NCBI RefSeq assembly: GCF_016623615.1
Contig: NZ_JAEHFX010000009.1
Coordinates: 124,001 to 188,000, forward strand
Source: Adhaeribacter terrigena
GTDB taxonomy: Bacteria; Bacteroidota; Bacteroidia; Cytophagales; Hymenobacteraceae
Reading direction: 5' to 3'
DNA length: 64,000 bases
Part shown: positions 17,091 through 25,976 of the stretch, in pieces
Position numbering within the stretch: position 1 is the first letter of the stretch
Layout of the letters: each line of letters begins with the position of its first letter
The notes under the pieces: model-generated
Database searches by the model: none
Seen by the model: the letters and a program-made list of their open reading frames with translations, nothing else
What the model was told of the DNA's origin: nothing
Made by a program: the position numbers and the translations under genes

Positions 17091-18200
17091 ATGGAATTAC
17101 GCGAATTTACGCCCCAGACTTTACGCCCGTTTTTAGATTCGGAAGAGTACCAAGCTATGCCGGTGGTGCCTATTTCGCGGCACCGGGCGCTTTCTCACAT
17201 CAACAATCCGCGCGTTTCCGGGAACGACTTAATTCTGGTGCTGGCGATGGTGGAAGGGAAAATGGCGGGCTACCTGGGCGTTTTCGCCGACTATATTTTC
17301 CTGAAAGACCAGAAAGAAAAAGCCGGCTGGCTCAGCTGCATGTGGGTAGACCCCGAAGTGCGTGGACAAGGCATTGCCAAAAAACTCCTGAACCGGGTAC
17401 TGGAACGCTGGGACAACCGCATTTTAGTAACTGAATTCACGCCCGCCGCCAAAGGTTTATACGATCGTTCCGGCCAGTTCCAGGACCTGAAAATCAGCGA
17501 AGGCTTGCGCGGGTTTTTACGTTTCAATTTAGATGAACTCTTGCCGAAGAAATTTCCGGCTTTAGAGAAATTTAAACCGATCATCAGTTTGAAGAATTGG
17601 GCTTTGAATGTGCCGAACGAACTGCGCCTGAACTTCTGGAAACCGAGTGTCGAGACACAAAAATACCGCGTAGAAACGGTAGGGAAAATCGACGAAAAAC
17701 TCGCAGCCTTCATTTCCGCCAGACAACAAAGCCAGCTCGAAAAACGCAGTGCTGAAGACCTGAACTGGCTTTTGCAAAACCCCTGGCTTTTACCTGTTTC
17801 CGAAGACGACGGAACGGGCAAAAAATACCATTTCTCGGCCTTCGATCAGCGCTTCGAATTCCGGCCGTTGCAGATCTTTAATCCGGAAAATAAACTGATG
17901 GCTTTCGTGATCTTGGCTATTCGCGGCAACGACCTAAAAGTACCTTATCTGTACGCCGAAGCCGGACATATAAAAGCCGTAGCCGAAATAATTGTGCAGC
18001 AAATGTTGAAAGAAGATCTGCGCACCATCACGGTTTTTCACCCGGAACTGGTAGCGTTTTTCAAACAAAATCCGAAGCCGTTTCTTTACCTGCACCCGCT
18101 TAAACGTCACTACATCATCTCGAAGAAATTTGCGAAATTATTAAATCAGCAACCCGAAGTTAAGATTCAGGATGGCGATGCGGATTGCGCGTTTACGTAA
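17091..18200 (+). CDS. GNAT family acetyltransferase with C-terminal extension
   Basis: 369 residues. The N-terminal half is a GNAT acetyltransferase with the acetyl-CoA loop VRGQGIAKKLL (about 89-99) after the strand GWLSCMWVDPE. The C-terminal half (about 150-369) has no motif I recognise but looks like a second, degenerate GNAT fold (KVPYLYAEAGHIKAVAEIIVQQML, ITVFHPELVAFF). The gene follows the deacetylase by one base and faces the flippase-glycosyltransferase pair, so a role in modifying a sugar or amino-sugar of a surface polymer is plausible but inferred. Confidence 0.8.
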   Translation: MELREFTPQTLRPFLDSEEYQAMPVVPISRHRALSHINNPRVSGNDLILVLAMVEGKMAGYLGVFADYIFLKDQKEKAGWLSCMWVDPEVRGQGIAKKLLNRVLERWDNRILVTEFTPAAKGLYDRSGQFQDLKISEGLRGFLRFNLDELLPKKFPALEKFKPIISLKNWALNVPNELRLNFWKPSVETQKYRVETVGKIDEKLAAFISARQQSQLEKRSAEDLNWLLQNPWLLPVSEDDGTGKKYHFSAFDQRFEFRPLQIFNPENKLMAFVILAIRGNDLKVPYLYAEAGHIKAVAEIIVQQMLKEDLRTITVFHPELVAFFKQNPKPFLYLHPLKRHYIISKKFAKLLNQQPEVKIQDGDADCAFT

Positions 18201-18247
18201 ATCTTTAGAATAATTTTTTAGGTTTCCTGGCTTCATTCTGGTCCCCC

Positions 18248-18281
18248 GGCACAAGTGACACTTTCGCTTAACACTTGCGCC
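18248..18281. repeat. Hairpin between convergent genes carrying the TGGCGCAAGTG word
   Basis: Stem GGCACAAGTG / CACTTGCGCC (one G-T pair) around 14 nt. The minus strand reads TGGCGCAAGTGTTAAG, shared with 2979-2994. No T run. Confidence 0.55.
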
Positions 18282-18303
18282 AGGATAGGGGCGAAAGTTC
18301 AGA

Positions 18304-19560
18304 TCATTTTCTGCGCAACAGCTTTTTCAACTCCTGAAAGTCTTCCCGGCCCGGCAAAAGTTGCGCTAACGTAAATCCGGTTTCGCGGCGAAATTTCCAG
18401 TACAAAAATGCAAATGCCACCAGATAAGAAAACGTGGAAGCCAGCGCGGCCCCCACAAATCCGAATTTCGGAATAAGCAGCCAGCAGGCGGGAACGGTTA
18501 ACAGCAAACCCGAAAAGGATGCCCAGTTATTAACGTTGTATTTCCCGCGACCCGCAAAATAATGGCTGAAAATGGTGCTCGTGCCAATGGCAATAATGCC
18601 TAAACCCAGCGACCAGATCACCGTGTTTACGCTGCCAAATTCCTGCCCGAAAATAAGCTGGAAAACCACCGGCGGGAGCAAGGCTAAAACCAGAACGGCC
18701 AAAGCAGTAACCATAAAACTCAGGCGCGCCAACTTAATGGTAAGTTGTTTGGCCGCTTCCGGGTCTTCGGTGTTTACGAGCTTGGCGTATTGCACCAAAG
18801 CCAGGCTTCGGCCCACCATCCAGATCGCTTCCGACAAAGAAACCCCCACCGAAAAAATGCCCACCGCTTTGGAATCGGTTAAGGTATTCAGGAAATAATA
18901 GCCCAACCGGTAATTCAGAAACGTGATAATGTTAGAAAGCTGCGCCGTACTGCCGAACCGGAGTAAATGCAACAGGTTTTGCTGAAATCCGGAAAAATCG
19001 GGTCGGTCCGGAAGCAATAAAACGGCCACCAGACTCAGCGCAAACGTGATGCCATACGCCCAGTACAAAGCCGTGAAGTAGAACGCTATGGTCTGGAGCT
19101 TAAAAACTAAAAAGCCCGCAGCTAAAACTCCAATCAAAAGCAAGGTTTGCAGGAAACTCAGGTAGTTGAACACTTTTACTTTTTCCTTGCCCACCAGCAC
19201 CGTAGTATTCACAGTAAACAAGGCTAGCAACAGCGAAAGCCCGAATAAATGACCGGCGTATTCCGGCGGCACCTGGTCTAAAAAATACAGCAAACCCGTT
19301 ACCAAACCGGAAACCAGAACCGACCACAAATAAGCCGGTAAAAGCAGCTGGTAAATGTTGGTTCGCGGCGTTAAATAAGCTAAACCAGTACCACCCAGAA
19401 TGCCCGTAAACAAAATAACCAGCGTCAGGTTTGCCCCGAAAATCCCGATCTCGCCGCGGCCGGAAGCGCCTAAAATCTGCGCCGTAAGCATCACGATCAG
19501 GAAATTCAGGCCGGCAATACCCACCCGCGACGTAAATGTATGCAGGATCTTAGCGAGCAT
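18304..19560 (-). CDS. Oligosaccharide flippase (MATE/Wzx superfamily)
   Basis: 418 residues with about twelve membrane segments, fitting the polysaccharide-export branch of the MVF/MATE fold that flips lipid-linked sugars across the inner membrane. The frame is open for 60 codons upstream, but that part is hydrophilic and lies within the glycosyltransferase gene. The ATG at 19560 (MLAKILHTFTSRVGIAGLNFL) gives the usual N-terminus and an 11-bp overlap with the upstream glycosyltransferase, which suggests translational coupling. The exported glycan is unknown. Confidence 0.85.
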   Translation of the reverse strand: MLAKILHTFTSRVGIAGLNFLIVMLTAQILGASGRGEIGIFGANLTLVILFTGILGGTGLAYLTPRTNIYQLLLPAYLWSVLVSGLVTGLLYFLDQVPPEYAGHLFGLSLLLALFTVNTTVLVGKEKVKVFNYLSFLQTLLLIGVLAAGFLVFKLQTIAFYFTALYWAYGITFALSLVAVLLLPDRPDFSGFQQNLLHLLRFGSTAQLSNIITFLNYRLGYYFLNTLTDSKAVGIFSVGVSLSEAIWMVGRSLALVQYAKLVNTEDPEAAKQLTIKLARLSFMVTALAVLVLALLPPVVFQLIFGQEFGSVNTVIWSLGLGIIAIGTSTIFSHYFAGRGKYNVNNWASFSGLLLTVPACWLLIPKFGFVGAALASTFSYLVAFAFLYWKFRRETGFTLAQLLPGREDFQELKKLLRRK

Positions 19561-20761
19561 TGGGCAGTTTTTCAGTAGAAAATAATACCGTTTCGTAAAG
19601 TGCGGCGAACTGCTTTCCCACGGCCTCAAAACTGTAGTATTTCTCAGCAAACTCGCGGAGTTCCCCTTTCGGAAATGCTTCCGGATTTTGCAGCACGAAC
19701 CGCAACGCAGTAAGTAGTTCGTCTTCGTTTCCGGGTTCAATTAAAATGCCGTGTTCCTTGCCAAAAACCTCCGGTACGCCGCCCACTTTACTCGCAATTA
19801 CGGGCGTGCCGCTGGCCAGGGCTTCAATTAAAACCACCCCGAAGGTTTCGTAAAAACTAGGCAAAACAAACACATCGGCGCGGCGCATAAAGGCTGCAAC
19901 TTCTGCTGCCTCTTTTTTGCCTTCAAAGAATACCGTTTTGTTCAGCAAACCAAGTTCCTGGGCTAAATTTTTCAACGCTTTTTCCGAAGGGCCGAAACCG
20001 ATGATGCGCAGTTCCAGGTCCGGGAATTCCGGCAGAAGTTTATGAAAGGCTTTGATCAGGCCGCTTTGGTTTTTAGCCCGGTCGTTCAGAATGGCCACGT
20101 TCAGCAATTGCCTTTTCGGCTTCAAAACGGTAGCGTTTTCGGGGTAAAAAGTCGCGGTATTTACCACGTTCGGAATAACGGTGTAGTTTCGGTTCTGAAA
20201 ACCAAGTCCCTGCATGGCGTGTTTCAGATCTTGCGAAACGGTGTGAACGGCGGCGGCTTTTTTTACGACCATTTTACTGAGCCATTTCCGCAGGAAACTT
20301 ATTTTAGAAGCATTATGCGGCAGGTACAAGGTCCAGTGTTCAGTAATGATATAAGGCAAACCAGCTGCGAAACTTTTGAACCAGGCAAACAGGCCGGTTC
20401 GCAAAAGTACGTGCACGTGCAACAGGTCGGGGCGGCCGTAAAGCCTTTCAATGATGCGGTAACCCCGGAACAGGCAGCTAAAATACAGGATGAGCTTGAG
20501 TGGTTTGTCTATGAAATTAAGGCCGGTAATGCGCTGCTTATAATAGAAATAGAAAGTAGGAATGCCGTCGTCTTTCTTAAAATCGAATTCTGTCAGGTTA
20601 GGCCCGGAAAAATCGTCGTGATTTGCGAAAAGCACCACAACATCGGCAAATTTCGAAACCGCGTACGCGTGCTGCTGGATGAAATTGCCGTTCTGGTCCT
20701 GTTTCCGGTCCGGATACCATTTGGGCAGGAATAAAATTTTACGGCGCGGCGTTTGGGGCAT
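19550..20761 (-). CDS. Glycosyltransferase family 4 (GT-B fold)
   Basis: 403 residues. An N-terminal acceptor domain (starting RKILFLPKWYPDRKQDQNG) is followed by a C-terminal nucleotide-sugar domain with the retaining GT4 E-x7-E motif at E305 and E313 (FYETFGVVLIEALASGTPV) and the downstream VGGVPEVF. The enzyme would add a hexose from a nucleotide sugar to a lipid-linked acceptor in the cytoplasm. It is coupled to the flippase gene. An internal 30-bp element encodes the segment FYPENATVL on the opposite strand sense, and another lies at the 3' end. Confidence 0.9.
   Translation of the reverse strand: MPQTPRRKILFLPKWYPDRKQDQNGNFIQQHAYAVSKFADVVVLFANHDDFSGPNLTEFDFKKDDGIPTFYFYYKQRITGLNFIDKPLKLILYFSCLFRGYRIIERLYGRPDLLHVHVLLRTGLFAWFKSFAAGLPYIITEHWTLYLPHNASKISFLRKWLSKMVVKKAAAVHTVSQDLKHAMQGLGFQNRNYTVIPNVVNTATFYPENATVLKPKRQLLNVAILNDRAKNQSGLIKAFHKLLPEFPDLELRIIGFGPSEKALKNLAQELGLLNKTVFFEGKKEAAEVAAFMRRADVFVLPSFYETFGVVLIEALASGTPVIASKVGGVPEVFGKEHGILIEPGNEDELLTALRFVLQNPEAFPKGELREFAEKYYSFEAVGKQFAALYETVLFSTEKLPNAR
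19565..19594 (-). repeat. 30-bp dispersed element at the 3' end of the glycosyltransferase gene
   Basis: Core GAAACGGTATTATTTT, tail AAAAACTG. Within coding sequence, just upstream of the flippase start. Confidence 0.7.
20124..20153 (+). repeat. 30-bp dispersed element inside the glycosyltransferase gene
   Basis: Core AAAACGGTAGCGTTTT (its ends AAAACG/CGTTTT are a perfect dyad), tail AAAAAGTC. Antisense to the gene. Confidence 0.8.
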
Positions 20762-20792
20762 TTCAGATTTTCAGCAACACTTTCGGAACGTT

Positions 20793-20800
20793 CAAAGATA
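20793..20800 (-). promoter_or_regulatory. Promoter -7 box (TATCTTTG) of the glycosyltransferase-flippase pair
   Basis: TATCTTTG on the minus strand, 32 bp before the start codon. The -33 region is not a clear TTTG. Confidence 0.5.
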
Positions 20801-20830
20801 CGGTTTTCGCGTAGTTTTCCGGAACTGAAA

Positions 20831-20860
20831 AAAACGGTAGGGTTTTGGCCCCCAAAAGTC
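20831..20860 (+). repeat. 30-bp dispersed element upstream of the glycosyltransferase promoter
   Basis: Core AAAACGGTAGGGTTTT, tail CAAAAGTC. Intergenic. Confidence 0.8.
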
Positions 20861-20865
20861 TGAAC

Positions 20866-20980
20866 CGCAGATGAAACGGATTTTAAGATCTCACGGATTT
20901 ATTTCTGCCATTATAAACCGGGCCAGTATAAAAATCTGCGAAATCCAGGAATCCGTAAAATCCGCGATTCAGATTACCTC
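20866..20980. repeat. Word-repeat spacer (CGGATTT / AAATCCG type)
   Basis: Reiterated words: ACGGATTTTAAGATC and CACGGATTTA on the left, AAATCCAGGAATCCGT and AAATCCGCGATTCAG on the right, in opposite sense. A loose inverted pair in a 340-bp gene-free gap. Confidence 0.6.
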
Positions 20981-20987
20981 AAAAAGT

Positions 20988-21016
20988 AAAAAGCCCCGCC
21001 TTGCAGCGGAGCTTTT
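20988..21016 (-). terminator. Terminator of the lipoprotein gene (minus strand)
   Basis: Stem AAAAGCTCCGC / GCGGGGCTTTT (one mismatch) with T runs following on the minus strand. Confidence 0.75.
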
Positions 21017-21100
21017 ACCAGATGCGCAGGAGACTAAGCTACGCGGCCGGAATCTGTACACTAAAGTTTTCACCCTGTTTTAATGTACAATGTTTTAAAG

Positions 21101-22504
21101 TTAGTAATCGGTATTTTGCGGATCGAAGTTCGCCCAGCCGGAGGTCCAGTCGGTAGTACCGAAAGCGCCTTTATATGCAACATTCTCGAAGAAAGCATCC
21201 ATACCGGTAAACGAAGCGCCGCTCAGTAAAGAAGAACCGCTACCCGGACGGAAATCAGGATTTTGCTGATTAAAGGCGCTGCTCAGTTTCAGGTCGGCTG
21301 CTTCGGCCACTATGCTGTTACCTTTGCCGGTAGCGTTATACCAGGAGCTCACATCGAAGGTGCTACCAGCTTCTACCGTCAACGCTTTGCCTGACTGCGA
21401 ACCTGCAATTACCGAATTCTCGATTTTCAACGTATTGGCCGTAGCGTTTGCCTGCGATTTAGAACCGTCTAACAATAAACCGGTTGGCCAACCCGCAATA
21501 ACGGCGTTGTGTACCTGGATGTTGCTGTTCCGGCGAATGTGCATGCCACGCTTAAAGTTGCTGTTAAAGCCGGTTGCCGTAGAAGAAGCCATCGGGCCGA
21601 ACAAGCTTACATTCGAGAAAATAGCCGAAGTTTTAGGCGTAGCATCCGAGCCCTGCGAGTCGCCATCCGATTCAAAACCGTTGGAACCCGATACGTCAGC
21701 CACCGCCGGGTTGCTAAGACCAACCACAAACTGCAGTTTGCCGGAGTAACCATTATCGGTATCGAACATATCATCCACGGTTTTGTAAGCGATCAAATGT
21801 TTCATATTTACCGTGCCGCCAAACATCTCGAAAGAGTCGTCTCCGTTATATGAAACCTGCACGTAATCTATGGTTGTACCAGCGCCCACGCCACCCAAAG
21901 TCAGACCGTTAATTTCGTTATCCGGCTGGAAAGCAATACCGCTGAACTCGATGCGCACGTAACGGATAATGCCGGAATTGTCATTGGCATTCGTTCCACC
22001 GTATTCCCGGTCTACGCCGCCTTCAATTTTCGCTTTTTCGCTCGGAAGGTTGGTTGGCGCGGCACCCAACACAATCAAACCACCCCAGTCACCGGCTGCA
22101 CGGCTGCCTTTGGCTTGCGAAGAAGTGAACACGATCGGTTTCTGAGCCGTACCATCGGCCATAATTTTACCGCCTCTTTCTATTACCAGCGTACCTTTGG
22201 TGGTTTTATCGCCCAAAATAATAGTGCCCGGTTCAATGGTAAGCGTTAAGCCCGAAGGAATGTAAACAAACCCTTTCAGGAGATATTTTGTACCTGCTTT
22301 CAGGATCACGTTTTTGGTAGCGGTTCCTTGTAAAACTACCCGGCCATTTTCAGTGTTTCCGTTCAGGCCCGCTTCGTTCGGTGCTACCGCTGCACCATTC
22401 GGATCAACTACAACCGGTGGTTTCGGATTATCGTCGTTGTCGTTGCAGCTTACCGTAAAGCCCATTACACAGGCCAGTACCATTACATTCAGTAATTTTT
22501 TCAT
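21101..22504 (-). CDS. Right-handed beta-helix lipoprotein, partner of the TonB receptor
   Basis: 467 residues with a lipoprotein signal peptide: lipobox FTVSC with the lipidated cysteine at C20. A short charged linker precedes a repetitive region typical of a beta-helix (TLTIEPGTIILGD, GTLVIERGGKIMADG, KPIVFTSS, IRYVRIEFSG, NMKHLIAYKTVDDMFDTDNGYSGKLQFV). The gene lies 209 bp downstream of a TonB-dependent receptor in the same direction, a pairing often seen in Bacteroidota where a surface lipoprotein hands a ligand to the receptor. The ligand is unknown; it is not a SusD fold. Confidence 0.8.
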   Translation of the reverse strand: MKKLLNVMVLACVMGFTVSCNDNDDNPKPPVVVDPNGAAVAPNEAGLNGNTENGRVVLQGTATKNVILKAGTKYLLKGFVYIPSGLTLTIEPGTIILGDKTTKGTLVIERGGKIMADGTAQKPIVFTSSQAKGSRAAGDWGGLIVLGAAPTNLPSEKAKIEGGVDREYGGTNANDNSGIIRYVRIEFSGIAFQPDNEINGLTLGGVGAGTTIDYVQVSYNGDDSFEMFGGTVNMKHLIAYKTVDDMFDTDNGYSGKLQFVVGLSNPAVADVSGSNGFESDGDSQGSDATPKTSAIFSNVSLFGPMASSTATGFNSNFKRGMHIRRNSNIQVHNAVIAGWPTGLLLDGSKSQANATANTLKIENSVIAGSQSGKALTVEAGSTFDVSSWYNATGKGNSIVAEAADLKLSSAFNQQNPDFRPGSGSSLLSGASFTGMDAFFENVAYKGAFGTTDWTSGWANFDPQNTDY

Positions 22505-22566
22505 TGTTGTTTTTGGTTAAAATGGTTTTGAGTAGATGATTTTATTGTTTTAAGTTTTTTCGTGTT

Positions 22567-22674
22567 GTCCCCCTTTGGAGGGGGTAGGGGGAGGATTTTC
22601 ACGTTTTGCGATTTTTTTTCAGGAATGTATTTATCAGATAATGTGGTCCTCCCCAACCCCCTCCGAAGGGGGAC
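22567..22674. repeat. Inverted pair of GGGGGTAGGGGGAGG-type arms
   Basis: Left arm 22567-22595 and right arm 22647-22674 are reverse complements apart from one gap and two mismatches, across a 51-nt loop. It lies between the receptor and lipoprotein genes. A single-hairpin relative is at 26274-26294. C/G-rich intergenic palindromes of this type are common in Bacteroidota. Confidence 0.8.
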
Positions 22675-22713
22675 TTTGATCGGGAATGCATAAATCTCTT
22701 CCCGACATGGTTT

Positions 22714-25521
22714 TTAGAATTTATAACTCATGCCTAACGTGGTGTAAGGACCGCGTTTGTAGTTCAGAATAGATTTGTCGAAAGCGGTGATCTTGCTGTT
22801 CTGATCCCAGTCCTGCACCAGGTTGTATTGCTGGTTCAGCAGATCCTGCACACCGGCCGTAACCTGGAATCTTTCGCCGAAGCCTTTGGTAACCGTAAAG
22901 TCGATCTGGTGGCGTGGCATTTCGAATACCGTTGGGTTGGCGTAATTTCCTACAATGTAAATGCGCTTGCCCATCACGTTGTAAAGCAGGTTCGCCTGAA
23001 ATTTCTGCTCGTCGTTCTGATAATAAAGGCCGGTATTCACAATGTAAGGCGATTGTCCCATCATCGGGCGGTCTTTCGCTTGGCCGTCGGCTTCTTCGCC
23101 TAAAGTAACCTGACTCTTGATCAGGGAAGCATTCAGTACCAGACTCAGGTTTTGCACAAATTTATTTTCGGAAAGGTCGAAGAACGACTTGCGAACTTCC
23201 GCTTCCAGGCCGTAGCTGATCGCGCTTTCGGCATTTTTAAAGGTGTAAGAGTTGGCCCCGCTGCTTACGATAAAGAAGTTCTCGATCGGGTTCTGGAAAT
23301 GCTTGAAGAAGGTTCCCACCGAAAGCACTTCCGTAGGGCTGGCGTAGTATTCGTAGCGCACATCGGCGTTATAAATGGTAGGCGTTTCGAGTTCCGGGTT
23401 GCCGGTTACTTCAAAGTTGGTGTTGAAATCATAGTATGTAAACGGCGCCAGTTCCCGGAATTCCGGACGGTTCAAACTGATGCTGGTTCCGGCTCTTAAT
23501 AGTTGATTTTCAGTTAAATTATAAGAAAGGTTCAGGCTTGGCAGCAAACGCGTGATCGGGTTATCTACTTCCACGGCGCCGCTGCTGGTGGCGGTGCTTA
23601 AGCGCTGGCGGTTGTATTCTAAACGCGCGCCACCGGCTAACAATAATCTTGCTCCTACCGGCACCGAAGCACTCAGGTAACCGGCAGCCAAATCGTTAGA
23701 AGCTGTGTAAGCATCGCTGGGGTTGGTACCTTCTTCCAGAATAAAACCGTTGTTTGGTTTAATGTTTTCCGGGGCAAAGATCTGGCTTAGCGGCAGGTCT
23801 AACACGCTCAGGTCCGGGTTGTTGTTGTCGGGGCGGAAGGCGTAGGAAAAGTAGCGGGAAGCAAAGTCGCGGTTCTTTTTCTCGGCGTAAAAACCGGTGC
23901 GCAGTTTTATGCGACGATCATCGGCTGCCAGGGTATCTTTCTGGCCTAAGCGGTGCTCGGCATCGCCGCTGACCATGTAGGTTTCTTCGTTTAGTTTCGA
24001 GAAAAAGCGGCTGGCATCTTTGGGTGTAGGGCCGTTTGGAACCACTACTTTAAAAGCATCGGTGGTGCCCATGGCGCGCTGGGTGCGCACGCGGCGGTAA
24101 TCGGGTTCGTTGCGGTTGGTAGAGGCAAAACCAGTGGTCCAGGTAAGTGTGGTGTTTTCGTTGTTCAGATCGTGGGTGCCTTGCAGCTGACCGGAATAAA
24201 TGCGGCGGCTCTCGTAGCGAAGCGCGTAATTTTCCTGGTCCTGCTGGTTACTGCGGTCGTAGCCTCTGCGCACGGTAGTTTGGTTGGCGCCCAGCTGGTT
24301 AAATAAATTCCGGAATTCGAGTTTATGGTTGTTGCTTAATCGCGCCGACCAGTTATGGATCACGCCCAGGCGTACGCTCTCCGTGCTTTGTAAGTCTTTA
24401 AAAGAGTATTCCTGCGGGTGGGTTTGGGTTGCTTCGTCGTAGTTTAAATATTTGTCGCGGTTGGCTTCCAGCATGGTGCGGCTGTTGCTGTACGAAACGG
24501 CGGTCAGGTTGCTGATCTTGGCCGAACCGATGTTGAAACGGCGCGTCATGCCCAACGAAGCCCGCAGGTCCGGAGCCGCTTTTCCTTGTTCAGGCACCCA
24601 GGTGTTTTCCAGGGCTTTGCCGGCATCGGCGCGCTGCGCGTTGGTCGCATCGGCTAACGATTCCGGAAACTGGCCCGGCAACGCTCTTTTTCCGTTATCG
24701 AAACCCAGGAAATCGGTTTTGCTGCCCTGGTAAGAGTTGAAGTTTTTGAAGGTAGTACCGGCGCGGTAAGAACCCGAAAGACTAAACGTATTGGTGTTTT
24801 CGTCGGCGAAATTCTTGGTGTAGACTTTAATTACCCCGCCTGCAAATTCACCCGGCAATTCCGGCGATCCGCCTTTAAAAACCATGATCCGGTCAATTAC
24901 GCTGGTAGGCAGAATATCGAAAGAAAAGGCTTTGGCATCGGTTTCGGTACTCGGCGTGAGCGCATCGTTGAGCATTACCGTGTTGTAGCGTTCGTTCATG
25001 CCCCGGATCACGATAAAGCGGTTATCCATAATGGAAATGCCGGGGATCCGTTTCACCGTTTCCGCCGCATCGCGGTCTAAAGATTTGGCAATTTGCTCAC
25101 CTGAAACCCCATTCGCCACGATCTCCGATTTTTTCATTTCGGTGATCAGGCTCATTTCGGTGTTGGTTTGCCGCGTGCCGACTATGGTTACCGCGTTCAG
25201 CATTTTGCTGTCTTCTTCTATTTTAATGTTGAGCGTGGTGGTTTTGCCGGTTTCAATTTTTATGTTTTCGAGGTTGGTTTGCTTATAAGACACGTAAGTA
25301 ACCGCGATCTTATAAATGCCGGGTTCAACTTTTATGGAGAAATTACCATTATGATCGGTAGAAGCGCCTTTGCTAGAACCGGTTATGAAAACCACCGCGC
25401 CAATTACCGGCTCCTGGGTGTTTTTATCGGTAACCCGGCCGGTGAGGGTGCCGGTGCTTTGCGCAAAACCAGGAAAAGTGATAGTAGTGAAAGCGAGAAA
25501 GAGTAACAGGTAAAATTTCAT
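22714..25521 (-). CDS. TonB-dependent outer-membrane receptor with carboxypeptidase-like domain
   Basis: 935 residues. Signal peptide (about 1-20, ending GFAQ), an N-terminal carboxypeptidase-regulatory-like beta-sandwich (GTLTGRVTDKNTQEPVIGAVV, about 24-110), a plug domain (AETVKRIPGISIMDN...FIVIRGMNERYNTVMLND, about 150-235) and a long C-terminal barrel ending in an aromatic residue (TTLGMSYKF). It imports a substrate too large for porins, using TonB energy. It is the partner of the beta-helix lipoprotein gene downstream. It lacks SusD-type company, so a glycan role is not indicated; siderophore, metal or phosphorus compounds are open options. Confidence 0.92.
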   Translation of the reverse strand: MKFYLLLFLAFTTITFPGFAQSTGTLTGRVTDKNTQEPVIGAVVFITGSSKGASTDHNGNFSIKVEPGIYKIAVTYVSYKQTNLENIKIETGKTTTLNIKIEEDSKMLNAVTIVGTRQTNTEMSLITEMKKSEIVANGVSGEQIAKSLDRDAAETVKRIPGISIMDNRFIVIRGMNERYNTVMLNDALTPSTETDAKAFSFDILPTSVIDRIMVFKGGSPELPGEFAGGVIKVYTKNFADENTNTFSLSGSYRAGTTFKNFNSYQGSKTDFLGFDNGKRALPGQFPESLADATNAQRADAGKALENTWVPEQGKAAPDLRASLGMTRRFNIGSAKISNLTAVSYSNSRTMLEANRDKYLNYDEATQTHPQEYSFKDLQSTESVRLGVIHNWSARLSNNHKLEFRNLFNQLGANQTTVRRGYDRSNQQDQENYALRYESRRIYSGQLQGTHDLNNENTTLTWTTGFASTNRNEPDYRRVRTQRAMGTTDAFKVVVPNGPTPKDASRFFSKLNEETYMVSGDAEHRLGQKDTLAADDRRIKLRTGFYAEKKNRDFASRYFSYAFRPDNNNPDLSVLDLPLSQIFAPENIKPNNGFILEEGTNPSDAYTASNDLAAGYLSASVPVGARLLLAGGARLEYNRQRLSTATSSGAVEVDNPITRLLPSLNLSYNLTENQLLRAGTSISLNRPEFRELAPFTYYDFNTNFEVTGNPELETPTIYNADVRYEYYASPTEVLSVGTFFKHFQNPIENFFIVSSGANSYTFKNAESAISYGLEAEVRKSFFDLSENKFVQNLSLVLNASLIKSQVTLGEEADGQAKDRPMMGQSPYIVNTGLYYQNDEQKFQANLLYNVMGKRIYIVGNYANPTVFEMPRHQIDFTVTKGFGERFQVTAGVQDLLNQQYNLVQDWDQNSKITAFDKSILNYKRGPYTTLGMSYKF

Positions 25522-25545
25522 AACGGGTATTGTTTAGTCTCGATA

Positions 25546-25553
25546 CAAATGTA
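25546..25553 (-). promoter_or_regulatory. Promoter -7 box (TACATTTG) of the receptor gene
   Basis: TACATTTG on the minus strand, 25 bp upstream of the receptor ATG. The -33 box is weak. Confidence 0.5.
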
Positions 25554-25688
25554 CGGCGACCCAATTATGGCACTGTTACCCCATTATTATGAAACTGTTA
25601 AAGAAAAGCATAAATATTATTGAAATGTTAAATGCTCCTTAAATGCCTGAAAAGTACAACTTTTGGCGGTTTGGGTTGTTGAAGCGGG

Positions 25689-25718
25689 GAGTTTTTATGA
25701 TGAAAAGCATAGCTTTTT
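25689..25718 (-). repeat. 30-bp dispersed element upstream of repeat A
   Basis: Core AAAAAGCTATGCTTTT, tail AAAAACTC. Intergenic. Confidence 0.8.
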
Positions 25719-25777
25719 TTTCTGGCCATCCCGACGACAGGAGGGATCTATTTAAGTGAATAAGAAAGTTTGTTATT

Positions 25778-25807
25778 GAGTTTTTATGCCTAAAAGTATA
25801 CCGTTTT
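25778..25807 (-). repeat. 30-bp dispersed element inside repeat A
   Basis: Core AAAACGGTATACTTTT, tail AAAAACTC. The same position in repeat B also holds a copy. Confidence 0.85.
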
Positions 25808-25868
25808 CATAGCTGGTTTCTGCTTTCAACCTCTAACTTTTAACTTTTGAAAGAGCTTTCTCCCTCCA

Positions 25869-25976
25869 GCCGGGTGGCTTCGTTTCTGCGTTCGCGGCTG
25901 CAACCCTTCCTGCCCTTGCGGGCTGCCTCCTGCGTCGGCACCGGAAGTCTTGGAGGCCGCTCTCACAGAAACTGGT
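25869..25976 (-). ncRNA. Candidate structured RNA, conserved 108-nt core of repeat A
   Basis: 105 of 108 bases match copy B. Read on the minus strand, the core folds as nested stems: GTTTCTG/CAGAAAC (25966-25972 with 25882-25888), GCGGC/GCCGC (25956-25960 with 25894-25898) and CTTCC/GGAAG (25943-25947 with 25906-25910), closing a three-way junction of two hairpins: TGCC/GGCA with a 9-nt loop and GCCC/GGGC capped by a GCAA (GNRA) tetraloop. All three differences between copies lie in the 9-nt loop. Expression, strand and function are unproven. Confidence 0.55.

Noticed and set aside
19561-19740. 60-codon N-terminal extension of the flippase
   Set aside because: Hydrophilic and antisense-free only because it lies in the 3' part of the glycosyltransferase gene in another frame. 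Homologues start at MLAKIL.
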